A stretch of DNA of 6,758 nt, from positions 1 to 6,758 of the forward strand of contig JAIVER010000064.1 in the NCBI GenBank assembly GCA_023864145.1, written 5' to 3'. A program made the position numbers and the translations under genes. This document shows, piece after piece, positions 1 to 5,199 of the stretch (position 1 is its first letter; every line of letters begins with the position of its first letter). Origin of the DNA: Thiohalomonas sp. GTDB lineage: Bacteria; Pseudomonadota; Gammaproteobacteria; GRL18. A model generated the notes under the pieces. The model did no database searches. It was given only the letters and a program-made list of their open reading frames with translations, and was not told the DNA's origin.

Positions 1-88
1 GCATTTCTAGAGCTGATTTTTCATGGGCTGTGAGAGTAATTTGCGTCATTAGATAATTTTGATCTTCTTCTCTATGAAAATCAAGCAT
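1..88 (-). CDS. Unidentified protein, N-terminal fragment cut by window edge
   Basis: Downstream of rapZ on the same strand, a minus-strand frame opens with ATG at 88-86 and stays open to the window edge for 29 codons. A second in-frame ATG lies at 49-47. The second-start peptide begins MTQITLTAHEKSALEM, which is hydrophilic with no signal peptide. Neither start has a good Shine-Dalgarno sequence; a purine-rich AGAAGAAG lies about 15 bases before the second one. The related locus in other proteobacteria often continues with PTS genes (a mannose-type EIIA and HPr), but this peptide does not resemble the start of either, so I give no function. The 71-base gap to rapZ shows no clear terminator, so it could be the next gene of the operon. 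The frame is short enough to be chance. Confidence 0.35.
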   Translation of the reverse strand, partial: MLDFHREEDQNYLMTQITLTAHEKSALEM

Positions 89-159
89 TTTGATAGGTCA
101 TGGGTATAGATGGTTGGCCGGTAAGGTCTGGGGTGCTGAATAGGTACGATCTAATAAAG

Positions 160-1014
160 TTAGGCCAGCTCTTTATGACGTGCGATAACGGCTTCTCGAT
201 GTTGTTTAAAGTAATTGGCCAGCTTTTCAACCATATAAACTGAGCGGTGCTGTCCACCAGTGCAGCCTATGGCAACGGTGAGATAATTTCGGTTATTGTC
301 TTCAAAGCAGGGGAACCATTTGTCAACATATTGTCTGATGTCTTCAAACATCTCATCACAACTCTCCTGTTGAGCTAAAAAATCAACAACAGGCTGATCT
401 TTTCCTGTTAACGATCTGAGTGCGGGTTCCCAATGAGGGTTTGGCAGGCAGCGCATATCAAACATCATATCCATATCATCAGGAAGGCCATGCTTGAAAC
501 CAAAGGATAAAAATTGTAACGCCATGACTGGCTGGCTGTTCAGATTGATAATATCTTTTATTTTATCGCGCAGTTGATGAACATTGCTGTTGGATGTATC
601 AATTTGTTGATCAGCCTCATCCTGGATCATACTTAGCACCAGTCGTTCTCGATTGATGGCTTCTTCAAGTGATGTTTGCTTATTAGTCAATGGATGTTTA
701 CGACGAGTTTCACTAAAGCGTTTGAGTAGAATATTAGTCTGGGCATGAAGAAATAAAACATGACACTTGATTTTGAGTTGTGCAATTGTTTTTGCTATTT
801 TAGCAAAACTGGAAAAATTACTGCCCAGTGTTCTGGCATCAATACTCACAGCAATTTTATCAATATACAGTCGTTCTTTGAGGCTTTTTTCAACCAGCTC
901 AGATAGTAACTCCAGTGGCAGATTGTCGATGCAGTAATAATCCAGATCTTCAAACACTTGTAGTGCAATTGTCTTCCCGGATCCGGATAGACCGCTAACG
1001 ATTTGTAATTTCAT
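160..1014 (-). CDS. rapZ: RapZ, P-loop RNase adapter protein (YvcJ/YhbJ family)
   Basis: A 284-residue protein matching the family's usual length. The N-terminal half has a Walker A motif GLSGSGKT (residues 8-15), then CIDNLP (28-33), IDAR (58-61) and RRKHPL (104-109). The C-terminal half carries SFGFKHG (170-176), RCLPNPHW (188-195) and the family signature GCTGGQHRSV (250-259). In E. coli RapZ binds the sRNA GlmZ and presents it to RNase E, which tunes GlmS and so amino-sugar supply for the envelope. That role comes from the enteric homologue, not from this sequence. The protein ends at RHKELA and lacks the Lys/Arg-rich tail that E. coli RapZ uses for RNA binding, so the target may differ. 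The ATG at 1014-1012 follows a GGGGA about 9 bases upstream and overlaps the hprK end by 20 bases, which points to translational coupling. Cytoplasmic. Confidence 0.96.
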   Translation of the reverse strand: MKLQIVSGLSGSGKTIALQVFEDLDYYCIDNLPLELLSELVEKSLKERLYIDKIAVSIDARTLGSNFSSFAKIAKTIAQLKIKCHVLFLHAQTNILLKRFSETRRKHPLTNKQTSLEEAINRERLVLSMIQDEADQQIDTSNSNVHQLRDKIKDIINLNSQPVMALQFLSFGFKHGLPDDMDMMFDMRCLPNPHWEPALRSLTGKDQPVVDFLAQQESCDEMFEDIRQYVDKWFPCFEDNNRNYLTVAIGCTGGQHRSVYMVEKLANYFKQHREAVIARHKELA

Positions 1015-1531
1015 TACTTGATTCCCCTGAACATCCGGTCTTATCTTTAACCTGGAAAAATTGCTTAATTGCAGTGTTAATTATTATCGGTATATTTCTA
1101 TTTGGGTATAAGTGTATGCCAATACCTGAAACTGAACAACTCTGATAATGCCATTTTTGATAGTTTGCTGTTATTAATAGTTGTTGTGAATTTTGCTGAC
1201 GAATGATTGCCTGTTGATGCTTGGCTGCAATGAGTTCAATCACTAAGTCAATTGAGTGACCGCGGATAAAGGCCTGTTCACCAATGAGTTCTAACAGGTT
1301 GATGATACCCAGATCATGTATATGCATCAGGCCATAAAATCCATCAGGGCAAGCACCTAGTATTTTATTATTATCTGCTGTCAGTTCAGGAGCATCATCA
1401 CAAATGAGAGCAGCGCCCTGATGGATTAATTGTAAGGCAATCTCTGACTTACCGACCCCGCTGTCACCTATGAGATAAATACCCATGCCGTTAATATGGA
1501 TAAGCACACCATGTTCAGGAAGTTTTTTCAT
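995..1531 (-). CDS. hprK: Short HPr kinase/phosphorylase-like protein (kinase domain only)
   Basis: About 178 residues from the ATG at 1531-1529. A TTG two codons upstream (1537-1535) is also possible, and neither has a convincing ribosome site. It covers only the C-terminal kinase domain of the roughly 310-residue HprK: HGVL with the conserved histidine (residue 7), P-loop GDSGVGKS (22-29), the acidic pair DD (45-46), the region equivalent to the HprK signature (69-78), and a PNRN near residue 143 where the family usually has PGRN. Bifunctional HprK phosphorylates and dephosphorylates HPr on a serine. The signature normally reads close to EIRGLGI but here reads HIHDLGI, so kinase or phosphorylase balance may be changed. 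The frame is open upstream only to a TAA at 1582-1580, so an N-terminal domain is absent rather than misannotated. Neighbours ptsN and rapZ support a role in regulatory PTS phosphorylation. Substrate unproven. Confidence 0.88.
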   Translation of the reverse strand: MKKLPEHGVLIHINGMGIYLIGDSGVGKSEIALQLIHQGAALICDDAPELTADNNKILGACPDGFYGLMHIHDLGIINLLELIGEQAFIRGHSIDLVIELIAAKHQQAIIRQQNSQQLLITANYQKWHYQSCSVSGIGIHLYPNRNIPIIINTAIKQFFQVKDKTGCSGESSNEITNR

Positions 1532-1533
1532 GG

Positions 1534-1608
1534 TCAAATTGTCATTGAGAATGAACTCATTAACAGGAAGGCCCAGGTATTAATTAGAGTCATTTTAAAC
1601 ACAGGCAT
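1534..1608 (-). CDS. Possible 24-residue hydrophobic leader peptide between ptsN and hprK
   Basis: The 78 bases between ptsN and hprK contain an ATG-to-TGA frame of 24 codons. It begins one base after the ptsN stop codon and ends two bases before the hprK ATG. The peptide is hydrophobic in its second half (NTWAFLLMSSFSM). The spacing would fit translational reinitiation from ptsN through to hprK, but no Shine-Dalgarno sequence precedes it. The same frame runs back antiparallel-free through ptsN as a shadow, so the open length alone is not evidence. Function unknown, and it may be chance. Confidence 0.18.
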   Translation of the reverse strand: MPVFKMTLINTWAFLLMSSFSMTI

Positions 1609-1609
1609 G

Positions 1610-2059
1610 TTAAATATTAATAAGAATATTGTAAACGCTTTCGGGTGAGCTGGCATTATTAAGAATTTGACGGTTTTCTTTATTACGAAAAAATTCAGCG
1701 AGTTTAGCCAGTATCTGCAGATGTTCTTCAGTTGAATGTTCGGGAACCAGAAGTGCAAACAGGAGTTTTACGGGTTCTTTATCGATGGCATCATAATCAA
1801 CTCCTGTGGATAGACTGATAAAAATGCCAATGGTATCGGTGCATTCTGATAAACGTCCGTGGGGGAGTGCTACACCATGACCAATGCCGGTACTGCCCAG
1901 ACGCTCCCGGTTGATCAGAGTTTCAAATACTTTATTAGTGCTTAATTCAGGGTAATTATCATTGACGATATGACTGATGCTTTCAAGTACCTTCTTTTTA
2001 CTACCGGCAGTATTGTTCAGCTGAATTTGATTAATTTTGATAAGATGATTAAATTTCAT
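1610..2059 (-). CDS. ptsN: PTS EIIA-Ntr, nitrogen regulatory IIA protein
   Basis: 149 residues, close to the usual 150-165. It is a single PTS EIIA type-2 domain. The active-site region GIGHGVALPHGR (58-69) contains the phospho-accepting histidine, most likely His67 by comparison with the IPHG histidine of the E. coli protein. The segment LLFALLVPEHSTEEHLQILAKLAEFF is the conserved second half of the domain. In the Ntr phosphotransfer chain EI-Ntr passes phosphate to NPr and then to EIIA-Ntr. The protein transports no sugar; it regulates potassium uptake, sigma-54 functions and other targets by its phosphorylation state. The ATG at 2059-2057 has only a weak ribosome site. Its own promoter is likely in the 162 bp gap upstream, and hprK follows after 78 bases. 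Confidence 0.96.
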   Translation of the reverse strand: MKFNHLIKINQIQLNNTAGSKKKVLESISHIVNDNYPELSTNKVFETLINRERLGSTGIGHGVALPHGRLSECTDTIGIFISLSTGVDYDAIDKEPVKLLFALLVPEHSTEEHLQILAKLAEFFRNKENRQILNNASSPESVYNILINI

Positions 2060-2116
2060 GACTATCTGGTGAGAAACTGTTTTCTTGAAAGTGAGAAGGT
2101 TGAAATTAAAATGCTA

Positions 2117-2145
2117 TTTTTATCTGAATGCATGGACGCTGTCAA
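2117..2145 (-). promoter_or_regulatory. Putative sigma-70 promoter for ptsN-hprK-rapZ
   Basis: The minus strand carries a perfect -35 TTGACA (2145-2140), then a 17-base spacer and TAAAAA (2122-2117), a 4-of-6 match to the -10 consensus. This predicts a start near 2110 and a leader of about 50 bases before ptsN. It lies directly after the hairpin block that follows hpf, which is where an internal promoter would be expected. This is a sequence match only. Confidence 0.55.
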
Positions 2146-2211
2146 ATAAAATAGCCTTTAGCCTTTAGCTGGACTATCATCCAGGATTAAAGGTATGCTC
2201 AAGACTAAAGG
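2143..2211 (-). terminator. Nested hairpins and T-rich tract after hpf (putative terminator or attenuator)
   Basis: Starting 10 bases after the hpf stop, CCTTTAG (2211-2205) can pair with CTAAAGG (2161-2155), enclosing CCTTTA (2193-2188) paired with TAAAGG (2167-2162). That inner arm is topped by CTGGA (2184-2180) paired with TCCAG (2173-2169) around a 6-base loop. The T-rich TATTTTATTTG (2153-2143) follows on the transcribed strand. Because CTAAAGG occurs in tandem (2155-2161 and 2162-2168), alternative pairings exist. The stems are AT-rich and the T tract is interrupted, so termination may be partial. Confidence 0.45.
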
Positions 2212-2221
2212 TGGTTTTAAA

Positions 2222-2545
2222 TTATAGCTCGTGTGTTTTAAGACTCACTTCACCGCGGTGGTGGTCAGTCATTTTTTCTTTATGTTTTTTTACCTGGCGA
2301 TCCAGTTTATCAATTAAACTGTCTATGGCTGCATACATATCTTCTTCAACTGCTTCAGCAAATACTTTACTGCCTTTAACTGTCAGTTTGGCTTCCGCTT
2401 TTTGACGTTGTTTTTCTACGCTTAAAATAACATGACTTTTACTAACAATATCAAAATGACGTTCAACACGCTCCATTTTCTGGTTTACGTAATCACGTAG
2501 TGAGTCGGTGATATCGATGTGATGTCCGGTTATATCTATTTGCAT
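2222..2545 (-). CDS. hpf: Ribosome hibernation promoting factor, short HPF
   Basis: A 107-residue protein of the HPF/YfiA family (sigma-54 modulation protein by older naming). It matches the short HPF class (about 95 residues in E. coli) with roughly ten extra C-terminal residues, and has no long-form dimerisation domain. Recognisable parts are the opening MQIDITGHHIDITDSLRDYV, the central EKQRQKAEAKLTVKG, the helix DMYAAIDSLIDKLDRQVKKHKEK, and a basic/histidine-rich end. Short HPF binds the 30S decoding centre and, with RMF, stabilises inactive 100S ribosomes in stationary phase. The start is secure: AAGGAG (2559-2554) sits 8 bases before the ATG. It lies 102 bases downstream of rpoN, a neighbour relationship conserved across proteobacteria, and is probably cotranscribed with it. 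Cytoplasmic. Confidence 0.95.
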   Translation of the reverse strand: MQIDITGHHIDITDSLRDYVNQKMERVERHFDIVSKSHVILSVEKQRQKAEAKLTVKGSKVFAEAVEEDMYAAIDSLIDKLDRQVKKHKEKMTDHHRGEVSLKTHEL

Positions 2546-2553
2546 AAGATTAG

Positions 2554-2559
2554 CTCCTT
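2554..2559 (-). promoter_or_regulatory. Strong Shine-Dalgarno site of hpf
   Basis: AAGGAG at an 8-base spacing before the hpf ATG. It is the best ribosome binding site in the window, and contrasts with the weak sites of ptsN, hprK and rpoN. This fits the need for abundant hibernation factor relative to sigma factor made from the same transcript. Confidence 0.7.
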
Positions 2560-2647
2560 GTTTAGCGATGATAAATAATATTTTAGTTCAATAATTTGAA
2601 AATAAAAACCTTATTTATCTTTTGTATGCCTTGTAAGTATTCACTTA

Positions 2648-4207
2648 TCAGGCGATATTCTTTCGTTCATTAGAAGGTGCTATTGACATAGATTCGCGAT
2701 ATTTGGCGACTGTACGTCGGGCGACCTTGTAATTCTGCTCTGCCAGCATGATAGAAATTTTGTTGTCGCTTAACGGCTTGCGACTATTTTCTGCGGCAAT
2801 AAATTTTTTAATAATAGCTCGAATAGCTGTTGCTGAAGCCTCGCCGCCACTTGCGGTGGTGACATGACTGGAGAAAAAGTATTTAAGTTCAAAAACACCT
2901 CCCGGCGTATGCATGTATTTTTGTGTAGTGACTCTGGATATAGTGGATTCATGCATTTCTACGACTTCAGCAATATCGGCAAGCACTAAGGCCCGCATGT
3001 GTTCTTCACCATATTCAAAGAAATCTCTTTGGAAATCCAGAATACAGCGTGATACTTTTAATAAGGTGTCATTACGACTTTGCAGACTTTTAATAAACCA
3101 GCGAGCTTCCTGCAAGTGATCTTTAATTGAGCTCATATCACTGTCTTTTTTTGTACCTTTTACCAGACTCAGGTATTGCTCATTTATTTTGATATTAGGT
3201 GTTGAATCTGAATTAAGGCTGCAAAGCCATTCACCATTAATTTTTTTAACAAAAACATCGGGTGTTACATAATGAGGTTTGACATCAGAAATATGACTGC
3301 CGGGTCTGGGACTCAGGCTTTTAATTAAGCTGATCACCTGAGCTAATTTGTTTTCATCAAGCTTCATGCGACGTTTCAGAGTGGCGAAGTCTCGATTGGC
3401 CAGCAATTTTAAATGTCTGGAAACAAGAATTTTTGCTTCACTCAGCCATAGAGTATCGCTATCCAGAGCTCTTAATTGTAAGAGTAAGTTTTCCTGCAGA
3501 TCGCGTGCGCCAACTCCAGGTGGATCAAAATTTTGAATACGATGTAATACGGCTTCAATTTCTTCCAGATCAATTTCGTCTTCAGGAGAAAATGCCTGCA
3601 GCAATTCTTCACAAGGCTGGGTTAAGTAGCCGCTATCATCAATAGCATCAATAATGGCGTCTGCTATCATTCTGTCAGTATCACTAAATGACGTCATTTC
3701 TGCTTGCCAGGTCAGGTGCTCTTGTAAGCTATCTTCTGTTTTAGCATTATTTTCAAATAAGTTACTGTCATCACCGCTATATGAATTGCTAATACTTTGC
3801 CCGGCAGTATAATTAGTACTGGTGTCATAGGTGTCTTCCCAGCTTGAATCAGTGGTGAGTTCAGTGGGGATGTTATTCTGGCTATTTTCGAAGTCGACTT
3901 GTGTACTGTTTATTTCGCTTGTTAAGTCATCATTGGATGGCTGATTGCTAACATCGCTATATAGAGTATCGGTATTATTAAGGGCGTTTGACTCAAGAGA
4001 GTCAGTACTATTGTCGTTACTCGCAGTGTCGGAATCAGAAGTGGTGTCGGTGCTTTCATCAACTTCAAGCATAACATTGCTATCCAGAGCTTCCTGTATC
4101 TCCTGTTGTAGATCCAGACTGGATAATTGCAGTAGTTTTATCGCCTGCTGCAATTGAGGCGTCATTGTAAGTTGCTGGCCTAAGCGAAGTTGAAGCGTTT
4201 GTTTCAT
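2648..4207 (-). CDS. rpoN: RNA polymerase sigma-54 factor RpoN
   Basis: 519 residues, about 40 longer than the 477-residue E. coli protein. Region I (1-50) is the Gln/Leu-rich activator-response segment, starting MKQTLQLRLGQQLTMTPQLQ. Region II (about 50-175) is a long low-complexity acidic stretch rich in Ser, Thr, Asp and Asn, which accounts for the extra length. The core-binding region follows (about 176-370, with NFDPPGVGARDLQE at 226-239). The DNA-binding part has the helix-turn-helix ADIAEVVEMHESTISRVT (410-427), EFxxF-like ELKYFFSSHV (440-449) and the RpoN box ARRTVAKYRE (496-505) that reads the -24 element. Sigma-54 directs core polymerase to -24/-12 promoters and needs AAA+ activators, often for nitrogen, motility or other regulated functions. 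The ATG at 4207-4205 is set by an in-frame TAA two codons upstream. Its promoter region is listed separately. Confidence 0.98.
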   Translation of the reverse strand: MKQTLQLRLGQQLTMTPQLQQAIKLLQLSSLDLQQEIQEALDSNVMLEVDESTDTTSDSDTASNDNSTDSLESNALNNTDTLYSDVSNQPSNDDLTSEINSTQVDFENSQNNIPTELTTDSSWEDTYDTSTNYTAGQSISNSYSGDDSNLFENNAKTEDSLQEHLTWQAEMTSFSDTDRMIADAIIDAIDDSGYLTQPCEELLQAFSPEDEIDLEEIEAVLHRIQNFDPPGVGARDLQENLLLQLRALDSDTLWLSEAKILVSRHLKLLANRDFATLKRRMKLDENKLAQVISLIKSLSPRPGSHISDVKPHYVTPDVFVKKINGEWLCSLNSDSTPNIKINEQYLSLVKGTKKDSDMSSIKDHLQEARWFIKSLQSRNDTLLKVSRCILDFQRDFFEYGEEHMRALVLADIAEVVEMHESTISRVTTQKYMHTPGGVFELKYFFSSHVTTASGGEASATAIRAIIKKFIAAENSRKPLSDNKISIMLAEQNYKVARRTVAKYRESMSIAPSNERKNIA

Positions 4208-4223
4208 AAATTAAGCAATTTAT
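4206..4223 (-). promoter_or_regulatory. Inverted repeat overlapping the rpoN start codon
   Basis: ATAAATT (4223-4217) and AATTTAT (4212-4206) form a perfect 7-base inverted repeat around a GCTT loop. The second arm includes the A and T of the rpoN ATG. The only Shine-Dalgarno-like bases (ACAGG, about 4229-4225) lie just above the stem, too far from the start in linear distance. The hairpin could hide the start or bring the purine-rich stretch close to it. It is all A-U, so weak. Confidence 0.3.
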
Positions 4224-4330
4224 ACCTGTTAGCCTGTTTAATTAACTATTAGCTAAAGGCCTTAAAAGAGTCTCTGGCTATTAATCCTGATTCATACCGT
4301 TGAAAATAAGTGTTCCTTGATTTAATAGTA

Positions 4331-4347
4331 GCGCAAATTGCGTGCCA
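4331..4347 (-). promoter_or_regulatory. Sigma-54 (-24/-12) promoter upstream of rpoN
   Basis: The minus strand reads TGGCACG (4347-4341), four bases, then TTGC (4336-4333). This matches the full -24/-12 consensus TGGCACG-N4-TTGC. The invariant GG and GC are 12 bases apart from the second G (4345) to the C (4333), as required. A transcript would start near 4321, giving a leader of about 113 bases before rpoN. It is the only such match I found in the window, and it lies in the noncoding gap in the correct orientation. It implies that rpoN is transcribed, at least in part, by its own product with the help of an unknown activator bound farther upstream. Confidence 0.75.
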
Positions 4348-4353
4348 TTGCAG

Positions 4354-4367
4354 TTGATAATGATCAA
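4354..4367. promoter_or_regulatory. FNR/ANR-type operator upstream of rpoN
   Basis: TTGAT-N4-ATCAA, a perfect match to the FNR/ANR consensus palindrome, centred at 4360.5. It is centred about 40 bases upstream of the predicted sigma-54 start. It is also 41-42 bases upstream of the start that would be set by a TACTAT -10-like hexamer (4330-4325), which is the classical class II activator position. FNR-family proteins sense low oxygen through an iron-sulfur cluster. Whether an FNR homologue exists in this organism cannot be seen here. Confidence 0.55.
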
Positions 4368-4370
4368 AAA

Positions 4371-4410
4371 AGTTAACTATTTATTATTATTATTATAAAA
4401 TAATTAATTA
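4371..4410. repeat. AT-only tract with (TTA)n triplets upstream of the rpoN promoter
   Basis: About 40 bases that are almost pure A+T, including TTA repeated about five times (4381-4396) and TAATTAATTA (4401-4410). It sits between the lptB end and the FNR-type box. It could act as a bendable or UP-like element for the rpoN promoter or as a site for an AT-binding nucleoid protein, but no specific binding motif is clear. Confidence 0.4.
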
Positions 4411-4438
4411 TCAATAACTTGTATTTTTAAGAAAGGCA

Positions 4439-5176
4439 TTAAATTTTGAAATTTTCACCAAGATATACTTTTCGAACCTGCTCATTACTCAGTAGTTCAT
4501 CAGGTGTTCCTTTAGCGATGAGACAACCACTATTCATAATATAGGCACGTTTGCACACACTCAATGTTTCTCTGACATTATGATCAGTGATTAATACACC
4601 GATATTTCTTTCTGTAAGATGTAAAATAATGGCTTGAATATCATTGACTGAAATTGGATCGACGCCGGCAAATGGCTCATCTAATAAAATAAAATCAGGT
4701 TCCATTGATAATGTTCGGGCAATTTCAACCCTGCGTCGTTCACCACCGGAAAGGCTGATACCCATTGACTGACGAATATGGGTAATACTTAACTCTTGCA
4801 GTAATTGCTCCAGATGGTCTTTTCTATCAGAAAGATTCAGATCTTTGCGGGTTTCTAAAATGCCCATAATGTTTTCTTCGACTGTCAGTTTTCTAAAAAC
4901 TGATGCTTCCTGAGGCAGGTAGGCAATACCTTGTTGCGCACGTTTATGAATGGGCAGGTGTGTCATATCCTTATCATGGCAGGTGATGGTACCAGTATCT
5001 GCTTTGATCAAGCCGACAACCATATAAAAACTGGTTGTTTTACCAGCACCATTAGGGCCCAGTAAGCCGACAACTTCGCCTTTTTGCACTGAAAATGATA
5101 CATCAATGACCACATGGCGTGATTTAAATGATTTATTGAGCTTTTCAGCACGAAGTTCTAATAGATGAGCTGACAT
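4439..5176 (-). CDS. lptB: LPS export ABC transporter ATP-binding protein LptB
   Basis: 245 residues, the family's normal length (E. coli 241). ABC ATPase motifs are complete: Walker A GPNGAGKT (40-47), Q-loop with PQEASVFR (88-95), signature LSGGE (142-146), Walker B FILLDEP (162-168) with catalytic Glu167, D-loop, and the H-loop histidine in ITDHN (His199). The C-terminal VYLGENFKI is the typical LptB ending. LptB dimerises under the membrane proteins LptF and LptG and powers extraction of lipopolysaccharide from the inner membrane into LptC and LptA. The ATG at 5176-5174 follows AAGAGA at a suitable distance, and lptA ends 23 bases upstream, so the two are cotranscribed. LptF and LptG are not in this window. 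No terminator is obvious after the gene, so read-through into rpoN is possible. Confidence 0.98.
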   Translation of the reverse strand: MSAHLLELRAEKLNKSFKSRHVVIDVSFSVQKGEVVGLLGPNGAGKTTSFYMVVGLIKADTGTITCHDKDMTHLPIHKRAQQGIAYLPQEASVFRKLTVEENIMGILETRKDLNLSDRKDHLEQLLQELSITHIRQSMGISLSGGERRRVEIARTLSMEPDFILLDEPFAGVDPISVNDIQAIILHLTERNIGVLITDHNVRETLSVCKRAYIMNSGCLIAKGTPDELLSNEQVRKVYLGENFKI

Positions 5177-5199
5177 ATTTTAATCTCTTAGACAGTAAA

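Noticed and set aside
1609..1758. Minus-strand frame overlapping the ptsN 3' end, upstream part of a longer open stretch ending at 1534
   Set aside because: It overlaps ptsN in another frame and its residues resemble no family. Only the intergenic part with its own ATG was kept, as a low-confidence note.
2211..2405. Plus-strand frame antisense to hpf
   Set aside because: Shadow of a well-supported gene, with no ribosome site and no recognisable protein.
2580..2612. TATTAT hexamer upstream of hpf considered as a -10 of an hpf promoter
   Set aside because: No acceptable -35 is found at 16-18 bases; in such AT-rich sequence a lone -10 match is expected by chance.
2634..2647. TAAGT-GAAT-ACTTA inverted repeat just after the rpoN stop considered as a terminator
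   Set aside because: The 5-base AT-rich stem is not followed by a T tract, so termination is unlikely.
2770..4157. Several 60-70 codon frames on both strands inside rpoN
   Set aside because: They lie within a conserved rpoN coding sequence. The Ser/Asp-rich region naturally leaves antisense frames open, and none resembles a known protein.
4381..4396. (TTA)n triplet run considered as a phase-variable microsatellite
   Set aside because: Only about five units, in an AT-only tract and not inside a coding frame or between -35 and -10 elements. Recorded as an AT-rich element instead.
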